Below, in pieces: positions 53,246 through 61,310 of a stretch of DNA of 64,000 nucleotides; positions within the stretch are counted from its first letter, which is position 1, and each line of letters begins with the position of its first letter. The position numbers and the translations under genes were made by a program. Location: assembly GCF_001458595.1 (NCBI RefSeq), contig NZ_LN890328.1:822480-886479 (forward strand), in the 5' to 3' direction. The DNA comes from Clostridium neonatale (GTDB lineage Bacteria > Bacillota > Clostridia > Clostridiales > Clostridiaceae). Under the pieces are notes generated by a model. It saw only the letters and a program-made list of their open reading frames with translations. It was not told the origin of the DNA and did not search any database.

Positions 53246-54409
53246 ATGGCAAAATTAAGTGGAAGATTAGATGGATTTACAGAATCAGTCATTAGAGCTA
53301 TGACAAGAGTTTCTGAAGAATGTGGTGCTATAAACTTATCACAAGGATTTCCGGATTTTGATCCACCAAAAGAAATAACAGATAGATTAAAAGAAGTGGC
53401 AGATGAAGGACCTCATCAATATTCAATAACATGGGGAGCACAAAATTTTAGAGAAAAGCTTGCAGCTAAGCAAGAAAAGTTTATGGGAATTCATATTGAT
53501 CCTAAAGAAAATATAGTAGTTACATGTGGAAGTACAGAAGCAATGATGGCTGCAATGATGAGTGTTTGTAATATAGATGATAAAGTAATTGTATTTTCAC
53601 CATTTTATGAAAACTATACAGCAGATACAGTTCTTTCAGGTTCTGAGCCAATATATGTTGAGCTTAAACCACCAACTTTTACATTTGATAAAGATGAATT
53701 AAGACATGCATTTGAGCAAAATCCAAAAGCACTTGTTCTTTGTAATCCATCAAATCCAACAGGAAAGGTATTTACAAGGGAAGAACTTCAGTACATTGCA
53801 GATCTTGCCATAGAGTTTGATACTTTTGTAATAACAGATGAAGTGTATGAACATTTGGTATATCCTCCATATAAACATACTTACATAGCTTCACTTCCTG
53901 GAATGTTTGAAAGAACAATATCATGTAGTTCATTATCAAAGACATACTCAATTACTGGATGGCGACTTGGATATATAATTGCAAGCAAAGAAGTGATAGA
54001 ACAATGTAAGAAGGTTCATGACTTCTTAACAGTTGGAGCAGCAGCGCCACTTCAAGAAGCAGCTGTTAAAGGACTAGAATTTGGACAAGATTATTATGAT
54101 GGATTAACAGATCTATATGATAAGAAAAGAAAATTCTTTTTAGAAGGTTTAGATAAAATAGGATTAAAGTATTTTGAACCACAAGGTGCTTATTACGTTA
54201 TGGTTGATATATCAGAATTTGGATATGAAGATGACTATGAATTCTGTATATGGCTTGCAAGAACAATAGGAGTTGCAGCGGTTCCAGGATCAAGTTTCTT
54301 TAGAGGCAATGTTAATAATTATATAAGATTACACTTTGCCAAAACAGAAGCAACTCTTAGAGAAGCACTTAAAAGATTAGAGAATTTAAAAAATTATATG
54401 AAAAAGTAA
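53246..54409 (+). CDS. PLP-dependent class I/II aminotransferase, S-box controlled
   Basis: The 387-residue fold type I enzyme has its PLP lysine at Lys232 (SSLSKTYSITGWRLGY), Asp198-x-x-Tyr201 (ITDEVYEH) and CNPSNPTGK for cofactor binding. It resembles aromatic / methionine-type aminotransferases (MtnE/PatA group). Position directly after a SAM riboswitch suggests it converts 2-keto-4-methylthiobutyrate to methionine. That substrate is inference; aspartate- or kynurenine-type activity is possible. ATG 53246 follows AAGGGGG. Confidence 0.85.
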   Translation: MAKLSGRLDGFTESVIRAMTRVSEECGAINLSQGFPDFDPPKEITDRLKEVADEGPHQYSITWGAQNFREKLAAKQEKFMGIHIDPKENIVVTCGSTEAMMAAMMSVCNIDDKVIVFSPFYENYTADTVLSGSEPIYVELKPPTFTFDKDELRHAFEQNPKALVLCNPSNPTGKVFTREELQYIADLAIEFDTFVITDEVYEHLVYPPYKHTYIASLPGMFERTISCSSLSKTYSITGWRLGYIIASKEVIEQCKKVHDFLTVGAAAPLQEAAVKGLEFGQDYYDGLTDLYDKKRKFFLEGLDKIGLKYFEPQGAYYVMVDISEFGYEDDYEFCIWLARTIGVAAVPGSSFFRGNVNNYIRLHFAKTEATLREALKRLENLKNYMKK

Positions 54410-54467
54410 ATTAATATATAAATGTAGGTGTAATTTAAATTAAGATTCTGATAAATAAAATATAACA

Positions 54468-54529
54468 ATATATTGTGATTTCAAGAAAAGGTAAATAATA
54501 AAAGAAAGTACATTGAAATCACAATATAT
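54468..54529 (+). terminator. Stem-loop between the aminotransferase and metQ
   Basis: ATATATTGTGATTTCAA (54468-54484) pairs perfectly with TTGAAATCACAATATAT (54513-54529). No T run follows, so partial termination or RNA processing is as likely as full stop. Confidence 0.5.
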
Positions 54530-54631
54530 AAATAAAAAATCAAAATAAATATGACTAATTATATAAGAATTATTATAATTAAAAAATAAAAAGCAATAAT
54601 AATTTAGTGAAGATTATAGGGGGAATAAAAT

Positions 54632-55486
54632 ATGAAAATTTTAAAAAAATTAGGAGCATTATCATTAATAACAGCAGTAGGCATTAGTTTAATTGCATGC
54701 GGAGGAGCAAAGGATAAAAGTACAGAGAGTAATAACCAAGCTTCAAGTGGAAGTTCAAAGGATATTATTGTAGGTGTTTGCCCTGGTCCTTATGGAGATA
54801 TGATTAAGGAAGTGTTTACACCATTACTTGAAAAAAAGGGATATAAAATCACAGTAAAGGAATTTAGTGATTATATTCAACCAGATCAAGCTTTAAATAA
54901 TGGAGAAATTCAAGCAAACTTAATGCAGCATACAGAATACTTAAAGAAATTTAGCGCTGATAATAATTTAGATATTTCAGCTGTTAAAACTGTACCAACA
55001 CTTGGAATGGGTATGTTCTCACAAAAATATGATTCAATTGACAAAATTCCAGATGGTGCAAAAATAGCTATTCCAAATGATGCATCAAATCTTGCAAGAG
55101 CATTAAACGTGTTGAGTGCTAATGGATTAATTAAGTTAAAAGATAATGTTGATGCAACAAAAGCAAGTACACTTGATATTGCAGAAAATACTAAAAATAT
55201 TGAGTTCGTTGAAGTTGAAGGTGCTCAACTTGCAAGAAGTTTAGATAGTGTAGATGCTGCACTTGTTCCGGGAAATTATGCATTTGCATCAGATTTTGAT
55301 TATAGCAAGGCATTAGCTGTAGAGCCATTAACAGAAAATTATAAAAATGTAGTAGTAGTTAGAACAGAAGATTTAGATAAAGAACTAGGAAAAGATCTTT
55401 TAGAAGTAATAGAATCAGATGATTTTAAAACAGCAATAGAAAACAGTAAGTTTAAAGACTTTTCTAAACCAGAATGGTGGAAATAA
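54632..55486 (+). CDS. metQ: Methionine ABC transporter substrate-binding lipoprotein MetQ
   Basis: The 284-residue protein has a lipoprotein signal with lipobox LIAC (Cys23). A Ser/Asn linker and the NlpA/MetQ domain follow: VGVCPGPYGDMIKEVFTPLL, the FSDYIQPDQALNNGEIQAN ligand region, and NDASNLARALNVL. It captures L- and often D-methionine outside the cell for MetNI. TATAGGGGGAAT precedes the ATG. It is downstream of the S-box and aminotransferase in the same direction. Confidence 0.93.
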   Translation: MKILKKLGALSLITAVGISLIACGGAKDKSTESNNQASSGSSKDIIVGVCPGPYGDMIKEVFTPLLEKKGYKITVKEFSDYIQPDQALNNGEIQANLMQHTEYLKKFSADNNLDISAVKTVPTLGMGMFSQKYDSIDKIPDGAKIAIPNDASNLARALNVLSANGLIKLKDNVDATKASTLDIAENTKNIEFVEVEGAQLARSLDSVDAALVPGNYAFASDFDYSKALAVEPLTENYKNVVVVRTEDLDKELGKDLLEVIESDDFKTAIENSKFKDFSKPEWWK

Positions 55487-55570
55487 TATAATTAAGAAAA
55501 AAATTTTAAATTATATTAGAGTGTAATATAAACTAAAATATAAGTAATATTATCATATTAATGCAGAAAT

Positions 55571-55606
55571 CTAGCTTACGATAATGGCAATATTATTGTA
55601 AGTTAG
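55571..55606 (+). terminator. Stem-loop between metQ and metN
   Basis: CTAGCTTACGATAAT and ATTATTGTAAGTTAG pair almost fully around a 6-base loop. Only an A-rich tail follows. Such hairpins often stabilise the binding-protein part of ABC operon mRNA. Confidence 0.5.
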
Positions 55607-55632
55607 AAAAAATTATATGGGTGGTGATAAGA

Positions 55633-56661
55633 ATGATTGAATTGAAAGATATAAATGTTGAATTTGAAATAAAAGGAAAAAAAGTGCAAGCGGTGAAAGA
55701 TGTGAATCTAAAAATAAACAAAGGTGAAATCTTTGGAATTGTTGGATTAAGTGGAGCGGGAAAGAGTACACTTGTCAGAATAATAAATTTACTTCAAAAA
55801 CCTACATCAGGACAAGTAATTATAGATGATGAAGATATAACTAATATAAGCAGAAGCAAGCTTAGGGAAAAAAGATTAAAAATAGGAATGATATTTCAAC
55901 AATTTAATTTAATAAGTGGAAAGACAATATATGAAAATATAGAGTTCGTTTTAAAAGCAAATAATTATCCAAAAGATAAAAGAAATGAAAGAATCAATGA
56001 ATTACTAAGCTTAGTTAAACTTGAAGACAAAAAAGAAGTATATCCAGCAAACTTAAGTGGCGGGCAAAAACAAAGAGTAGGTATTGCAAGAGCTATTGCT
56101 AACAATCCAGAAGTGCTTTTGTGTGATGAGGCTACATCAGCATTGGATTTAGAAAATACTGAAGAAATACTTAATCTATTAAAGGATATACATGATAAGC
56201 TAAATATTACTATTGTATTTATAACTCATGAAATGGAAGTGGCAAAGAAATTATTTAATAGGGTAGCAGTTATGAGTAATGGAGAAATAGTTGAAGTTAA
56301 TGATGTATATTCAATTTTTTCTGATCCTAAACATGAAGTTACTAAGTCTTTAATTAATAAAAATTCAAGTGTTGATCTTCCAAGGGAAATTTTTGATTTA
56401 TTAGGTGAAGGCGAAATAATTAAAATAAATTATAAAGGAAATGATAGCTTAAAACCTGTAATATCAGAAGTAGCTAAAAATTATAATGTTGATATTAGTA
56501 TAATTCATGGAAAGATAGATTATATAGATAATAAACCAATAGGAACTTTGATTGTAAGTATAGTTGGCGATAAGGAAGAAATAGCAAGAGCAAAGCAGTT
56601 TATAAAGAATAATGTGGTAAAAACTGAAAGAATAATTAATGATTATTTGGAGGTGATATAG
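55633..56661 (+). CDS. metN: Methionine ABC transporter ATPase MetN
   Basis: The 342-residue ATPase has Walker A GLSGAGKST (about residue 38), Q-loop FQQFNL, signature LSGGQKQRVGIARA, Walker B VLLCDEATSALD and switch FITHEM. A C-terminal ACT-like NIL domain (about 265-342) follows, which in homologues binds methionine and inhibits transport. ATG 55633 is preferred, behind GGTGGTGA. It is directly followed by metI. Confidence 0.93.
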   Translation: MIELKDINVEFEIKGKKVQAVKDVNLKINKGEIFGIVGLSGAGKSTLVRIINLLQKPTSGQVIIDDEDITNISRSKLREKRLKIGMIFQQFNLISGKTIYENIEFVLKANNYPKDKRNERINELLSLVKLEDKKEVYPANLSGGQKQRVGIARAIANNPEVLLCDEATSALDLENTEEILNLLKDIHDKLNITIVFITHEMEVAKKLFNRVAVMSNGEIVEVNDVYSIFSDPKHEVTKSLINKNSSVDLPREIFDLLGEGEIIKINYKGNDSLKPVISEVAKNYNVDISIIHGKIDYIDNKPIGTLIVSIVGDKEEIARAKQFIKNNVVKTERIINDYLEVI

Positions 56662-57324
56662 ATGGAAAATACAATAGAAATTTTAAAAGTGGAACTTTTG
56701 CAGGCAGTTTTAGATAGTTCTAAAATGATTGTTACAGCTATGATTATATCTTTGTTTGTAGGGGGAGCAATTGGACTTATACTTTATTTAACTTCTAATA
56801 AACTATTTTTTAAAAACAAGATAATTAATGGTATTGCAAGTTTTATTATAAATATAATACGTTCACTTCCATTTGTAATATTGTTAGTGTTATTATTACC
56901 AGTTACAAAATTAATAGTAGGATCAAGCATTGGACCTGAAGCTGCAACAGTACCTATAACAATTGCATCTATTGCATTCTTTGCAAGACTTAGTGAAGGG
57001 GCATTTAGTGAAGTTGATAGTGGAGTAATTGAGGCGGCAATATCATCTGGTGCAAGCTTTAAATTAATATTAACAGATGTTCTTATTGTTGAAGCTCTTC
57101 CAAGTTTAATAAGAGCAATAACTGTTAATCTTGTAAGTTTAATAGGTTTTTCAGCAATGGCTGGAATTGTTGGTGGAGGCGGGATTGGAGACCTTGCCAT
57201 AAGATACGGATATTATAGATATGAAACTGGAGTCATGATTGTAACTGTGGCTATATTAGTAATATTGGTTCAATTTATTCAAATTAGTGGTGATTTAATA
57301 GCTGGAAAAGTTTATAGAAGATAG
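56662..57324 (+). CDS. metI: Methionine ABC transporter permease MetI
   Basis: The 220-residue permease has five membrane segments and the family blocks IIRSLPFVILLVLLLP and the EAA loop EGAFSEVDSGVIEAAISSGA; a GGGGIGDLAIRYGYYRYE stretch follows. It starts on the base after the metN stop, behind GGAGGTGA. With MetQ and MetN it forms the uptake system. Confidence 0.93.
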   Translation: MENTIEILKVELLQAVLDSSKMIVTAMIISLFVGGAIGLILYLTSNKLFFKNKIINGIASFIINIIRSLPFVILLVLLLPVTKLIVGSSIGPEAATVPITIASIAFFARLSEGAFSEVDSGVIEAAISSGASFKLILTDVLIVEALPSLIRAITVNLVSLIGFSAMAGIVGGGGIGDLAIRYGYYRYETGVMIVTVAILVILVQFIQISGDLIAGKVYRR

Positions 57325-57386
57325 AAAATTATGATCAAATATTATTTAGGAATAACCAATATTGATTTTAACATAGGAGGGGAAAT

Positions 57387-58754
57387 ATGGATATTAATGA
57401 ACTTAAAAAAATAGTAAAAGATGAAAGTCAAATTGTCATTGGAGATAAAATTGAAAAAAAGTATTTAAGTGATAGTTTACAAAGAGAATATGGACATGCC
57501 GATGCACTAGTTTTTGTAAAATCAACACAAGAAGTTCAAAATATAATAAAGTATGCGAGTGTAAATAAAATTCATATAACTCCAAGAGGTGCTGGAACTG
57601 GACTTACTGGAGCAACTGTACCGCTTCATGGAGGTATTGTGCTAGATTTTTCAAAAATGAATAAAATACTTGAAATAGATGAAGAAAATTTAACATTAAC
57701 AGTTGAGCCTGGTGTTCTTTTAAAAGATGTACAATCTTATGTTGAAGAAAGAAATTTTTTTTATCCACCAGATCCAGGAGAAAAAACTGCTTCAATTGGT
57801 GGAAATGTCAGCACAAATGCAGGCGGAATGAGAGCTGTTAAATATGGAGTTACAAGAGATTATGTAAGAGAAATGGAAGTTGTAACTGGTGATGGAAAAG
57901 CTATAACTGTTGGTGGTAAAACTATAAAAAATAGTACAGGACTGGATTTAAAAAACTTAATTATAGGATCAGAAGGAACTCTTGCAGTTATTACTAAGAT
58001 AGTTTTAAAAATAATACCAAAACCAGAAAAGTCAATAAGTGTATTAGTTCCATTTAATAATTTGGAAGATGGAGTTAATTCTGTTATAAAAATTCTTAAA
58101 GCCAGTGCAAATCCTACAGCCATAGAATTTATGGAAAGAAATGTAGCTGAAAATTCAGAGAAATTTTTAGATCTTAAACTGCCTTCTGATAAAGGTGAAG
58201 CATTTTTACTATTAACATTTGATGGAGATGAGTCAGAAATTAAATCAAATTCTGAGAAAGCAAAGAAAGTGCTTTTAAACTCTGATGCTTTAGATTTTAT
58301 TATTTTAAATGAAGAAGAAGCAATAAATACGTGGAAAATAAGAGGAGCTTTGTGTAATGCTATTGAAGCAAATGATGAAAGCATACCTATTGATATAGTA
58401 GTACCAATAACAAAAATATCTGAATTTGCTAAGTTTACAAGCGAACTTGGTAGAAAATACAACATTAAGTTAATTTATTTTGGTCATGCTGGTGATGGAA
58501 ATATACATGTAAGTGTTTTGAGAAACCATTTAGAAGAAAAGCTATGGGAAAAGAAATCTCATGACTTTTTATATGAACTTTATGGGAAAAGTCATGAATT
58601 TAAAGGACTTCCATCAGGTGAGCATGGAATTGGACTTCATAAAAAAGAGTATTTTATTGAAGTTACCAATGAAGATAATATTGAATATATGAATGAAATA
58701 AAACGAATTTTTGATAAAAGTGGCATATTAAACGTAGGAAAAGTTTATTCCTAA
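57387..58754 (+). CDS. FAD-linked D-2-hydroxyacid dehydrogenase (GlcD/D-LDH-like)
   Basis: The 455-residue flavoenzyme has an N-terminal FAD-binding (PCMH) domain (about 35-215; ITPRGAGTGLTGATVPLHGG and ASIGGNVSTNAGGMRAVKYG). A C-terminal oxidase domain follows with the metal-binding FGHAGDGNIHVSVL and SGEHGIGLHKK. Relatives oxidise D-lactate, glycolate or other D-2-hydroxyacids. Lying 62 bases after metI in an S-box operon, it may oxidise D-2-hydroxy-4-methylthiobutyrate to the keto acid, which the first-gene aminotransferase could turn into methionine. That substrate is a hypothesis. An Etf pair is not adjacent. Confidence 0.87.
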   Translation: MDINELKKIVKDESQIVIGDKIEKKYLSDSLQREYGHADALVFVKSTQEVQNIIKYASVNKIHITPRGAGTGLTGATVPLHGGIVLDFSKMNKILEIDEENLTLTVEPGVLLKDVQSYVEERNFFYPPDPGEKTASIGGNVSTNAGGMRAVKYGVTRDYVREMEVVTGDGKAITVGGKTIKNSTGLDLKNLIIGSEGTLAVITKIVLKIIPKPEKSISVLVPFNNLEDGVNSVIKILKASANPTAIEFMERNVAENSEKFLDLKLPSDKGEAFLLLTFDGDESEIKSNSEKAKKVLLNSDALDFIILNEEEAINTWKIRGALCNAIEANDESIPIDIVVPITKISEFAKFTSELGRKYNIKLIYFGHAGDGNIHVSVLRNHLEEKLWEKKSHDFLYELYGKSHEFKGLPSGEHGIGLHKKEYFIEVTNEDNIEYMNEIKRIFDKSGILNVGKVYS

Positions 58755-58769
58755 AAACAAGGATGGTAT

Positions 58770-59001
58770 AAATATATTACGCAATATCAAAGTTTAGTGG
58801 ATAACAACCGAAATTCAATATATGATATACTCGTATTGTAGGAAAATTGAAGGTCAAAATTCTAAAGACAGAGGATGTGCCTAAAAATGTTTGCTCCCAA
58901 AAAACAAGTTTTGGACAAACATTTTTGGAACATCCTCTGTCTAAGAATTTTAGAACTTTATTTCGATTATTTCAATCTAAACTTAGTACATCGCTATTTA
59001 T
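58770..59001 (+). repeat. Dispersed structured repeat, copy 6 (internal deletion)
   Basis: The left part matches copy 5 (GTTTAGTGGATAACAACCGA, arm AAAATTGAAGG, apical CAGAGGATG...CATCCTCTG hairpin). It then jumps to the distal right end of the long form (TTTATTTCGATTATTTCAAT, CTAAACTTAGTACATCG). The deletion joins module A to the right terminal repeat. The stop codon of the convergent cyclotransferase gene (58994) lies in that right end. Confidence 0.85.
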
Positions 59002-59422
59002 TTAACATATATTTTTTCCAGTCTCCATCTGGAATATGTATAGCTTTTTCGTTAAAAATTGAATCATTATCTAAATTATAAAAGTAAACATAGCAGTCTT
59101 CTTTTATACCAGTATCTAAATGCTCAACAGTTAATAGCTCTTTATGGTATTCATTTTCAGGGTGCCTATGGTCTATAACACCTTCCATTTCATCTATATC
59201 TCTTATAGTTTCATCATAATCTTTAACAACGACTATTTCACCAAAGACTTTACTGTGCTCATTTGGAACTATAGCTGGATATCCCTTATAAGGCATATGA
59301 TATAAATCCATTCCTTCTAAAACAGCAGGAATATTTTTTATTACTTTACCTTTCAAATATTTATCATAATTAAAAAAACCTTCTCTTAGACTTCCATAAA
59401 CAAAAATATTTATATTATTCAT
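58994..59422 (-). CDS. Gamma-glutamylcyclotransferase-like (AIG2 fold) protein
   Basis: The 142-residue protein has the family's substrate loop VYGSLREGFFNYDKYL at the N-terminus, the FGEIVVV strand and an acidic EMEGV containing the likely catalytic Glu. Family members release 5-oxoproline from gamma-glutamyl amines or peptides. Its ATG overlaps the pcp stop by one base (TAATG), so the two are translationally coupled. This supports a joint role in 5-oxoproline chemistry. The 3' end runs into repeat copy 6. Confidence 0.83.
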   Translation of the reverse strand: MNNINIFVYGSLREGFFNYDKYLKGKVIKNIPAVLEGMDLYHMPYKGYPAIVPNEHSKVFGEIVVVKDYDETIRDIDEMEGVIDHRHPENEYHKELLTVEHLDTGIKEDCYVYFYNLDNDSIFNEKAIHIPDGDWKKYMLNK

Positions 59423-60063
59423 TAACAAATTTCACCACCAATAGTTTTTACATCATTATTATTAGTTAGAGCCGCTTTAATACAGATTTCTAAGCCTTTT
59501 GTTATATCAAGTAGTGACATAGAAGGTGTATTAGGTTTATTTACTACTTGGAAAGGCAAGTATGGAACGTGTATAAAGCCACCTTTTATGTTTGGATATT
59601 TTTTATCTATCATATAAAGTATGCCATACATAACATGATTACATACAAAAGTTCCAGCGGTATTTGAAACTGAAGCAGGAATACCAGATTCGTTCATTTC
59701 CTTTACCATAGCCTTTATAGGGAGGTTACTAAAATAAGCATTTTCGCCATCTTCAAATATTGCAACATCGATTGGTTGATTTTTTTCATTATCTTCAATT
59801 CTGGCGTCATCAATGTTTATTGCAACTCTTTCAGGTGTTATTCCAAATCTTCCACCAGCCTGACCGATTGAAAGAACTATATCTGGATTATACTTTATTA
59901 TATTTTCTTCAATTTTTTCTAATGATTTTCTAAATACAGTTGGAATTTCTAATTTAATTATTTCTGCTCCTTCTATGGTATCAGGAAGTTTTTTTACAGC
60001 TTCTAAAGCTGGATTTATACTTTCTCCACCAAAACAATCAAATCCTGTTATTAAAACTTTCAT
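59422..60063 (-). CDS. pcp: Pyrrolidone-carboxylate peptidase (pyroglutamyl peptidase I)
   Basis: The 213-residue cysteine peptidase removes N-terminal 5-oxoproline from peptides. The catalytic triad residues are Glu79 (TPERVAIN), Cys141 (FVCNHVMYG) and His165 (FIHVPYLP). Length is normal. AAGGAGCT precedes the ATG. It is followed by the coupled cyclotransferase and preceded, after a 296-base gap, by DUF979 and DUF969 genes, a pairing seen in other Firmicutes and taken to mean a transporter for 5-oxoproline or its peptides. Confidence 0.93.
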   Translation of the reverse strand: MKVLITGFDCFGGESINPALEAVKKLPDTIEGAEIIKLEIPTVFRKSLEKIEENIIKYNPDIVLSIGQAGGRFGITPERVAINIDDARIEDNEKNQPIDVAIFEDGENAYFSNLPIKAMVKEMNESGIPASVSNTAGTFVCNHVMYGILYMIDKKYPNIKGGFIHVPYLPFQVVNKPNTPSMSLLDITKGLEICIKAALTNNNDVKTIGGEIC

Positions 60064-60099
60064 TATTATCAGCTCCTTAAGTATTATGCTGAAATCTAC

Positions 60100-60350
60100 A
60101 TAGAATTATGTGGATTTCGTTTATTGTAGATATATAAAGTAAACTCATTACTAATATACATTCGTAGTAGTAAGCTTGGGAAACCAAATACAAGATTGGG
60201 GCTCTCACTTAAATGAAACTCACTACTTACATTACATTTGTTCGTAGGAGTAAGTGATTGGCTCCAACGTGAGTACACTTTGTGTAAGTAAAATAATTAA
60301 ATCAAAGATTTAAATTTTTGACTAAACTGGGTCAGACAAATACAAGATTT
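60100..60350. repeat. Intergenic palindromic repeat region between pcp and DUF979
   Basis: The region contains CCAAATACAAGATTGGGGCT then CTCAC (60184-60208), which read in reverse matches the nested repeat at 48972-49037. A partial second copy CAAATACAAGATTT is at 60337-60350. GTAGTAGTAAG and GTAGGAGTAAG direct copies lie between. It separates otherwise clustered genes and is likely a late insertion. Confidence 0.6.
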
Positions 60351-60359
60351 GACTATAAT

Positions 60360-61289
60360 TTAAAAACCTAAAGTGTACATAAGTACAATATGTATTATTA
60401 ATAAAACTATAGCTAAAGGTGCTTGAGCCTTTATAACTGAGTTTTTATCTTCTATGTCAAGAAGTGCAACTGGAAGCATATTAAAGTTTGCAGCCATAGG
60501 TGTAAGTAGTGTTCCACAGAATCCAGCTGTTAATGCTAAAGCAGAACAAATTACAGGATCACCACCTTGAGCGAATACAAATGGGATACCGATTCCGACA
60601 GTTATTACAGAGAATGCAGCAAACCCATTGCCCATAATTGCGGTAAATAATACCATACCTACGCAGTAAGCAATAACTCCAAATAATACATTACCTTCTG
60701 GTATAATTCCAGATATAAGGTTTGAAATTATATCACCAACTCCAGCAGCTGTAAAGAGTGCTCCTAAAGCAGCTAGAAGCTGAGGCAATATTGAAAATAC
60801 ACCTACGGATTGGAACATTCTATTACTATCTTCAACAAATTCAACTGGTTTTGCTTTTGTTAATATAAATGTAAGTATTAAAGCAGCACTTGAAGATATT
60901 CCGATAGCTACAGTTCCAGGAAGTGGAGTAAATGAAGCTATAATCATAGCAACAAAGGCAATAGTAAGTGATGGTATAAATATTTTCAAACCTAATTTTT
61001 CAGCTTTTAAGTTAGTAAAAGTACTGTCTAATTGCTTTAAAGTTCCTATATTAATTTGTTTGAATGCGGATAATAAAGCTATGATTATAATAAGAGTACC
61101 AGTAATTATTGAAGGTATTAATTTACCAAAAATAAAAATTACAGATACTATACCCCAAAATAAAGCAGTACCTATTCGTGTTTTATGGTTTTTGTCTTTT
61201 AAAGTAAATACCATAGTAACAGCCATATATAATCCAATCATTATGTAAAATACTTCAAGAAGTATATTTGAAATTGTCGATATATCCAT
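60360..61289 (-). CDS. DUF979 membrane protein, probable permease subunit
   Basis: The 309-residue protein has about nine membrane segments. The family blocks GNGFAAFSVITVGIGIPFVF and SALALTAGFCGTLLTPMAAN are visible. DUF979 is almost always paired with DUF969, as here (21 bases apart), and frequently beside pcp. Both resemble halves of a secondary transporter of the arsenite / GntP-like superfamily. Substrate and mechanism are unproven; 5-oxoproline or its peptides fit the context. Confidence 0.85.
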   Translation of the reverse strand: MDISTISNILLEVFYIMIGLYMAVTMVFTLKDKNHKTRIGTALFWGIVSVIFIFGKLIPSIITGTLIIIIALLSAFKQINIGTLKQLDSTFTNLKAEKLGLKIFIPSLTIAFVAMIIASFTPLPGTVAIGISSSAALILTFILTKAKPVEFVEDSNRMFQSVGVFSILPQLLAALGALFTAAGVGDIISNLISGIIPEGNVLFGVIAYCVGMVLFTAIMGNGFAAFSVITVGIGIPFVFAQGGDPVICSALALTAGFCGTLLTPMAANFNMLPVALLDIEDKNSVIKAQAPLAIVLLIIHIVLMYTLGF

Positions 61290-61310
61290 GATCTTTTAAT
61301 CTCCTTAAAT

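Noticed and set aside
59073-59428. TTG start of the cyclotransferase gene at 59428
   Set aside because: The ATG at 59422 gives the classic one-base TAATG overlap with pcp and a complete family N-terminus.
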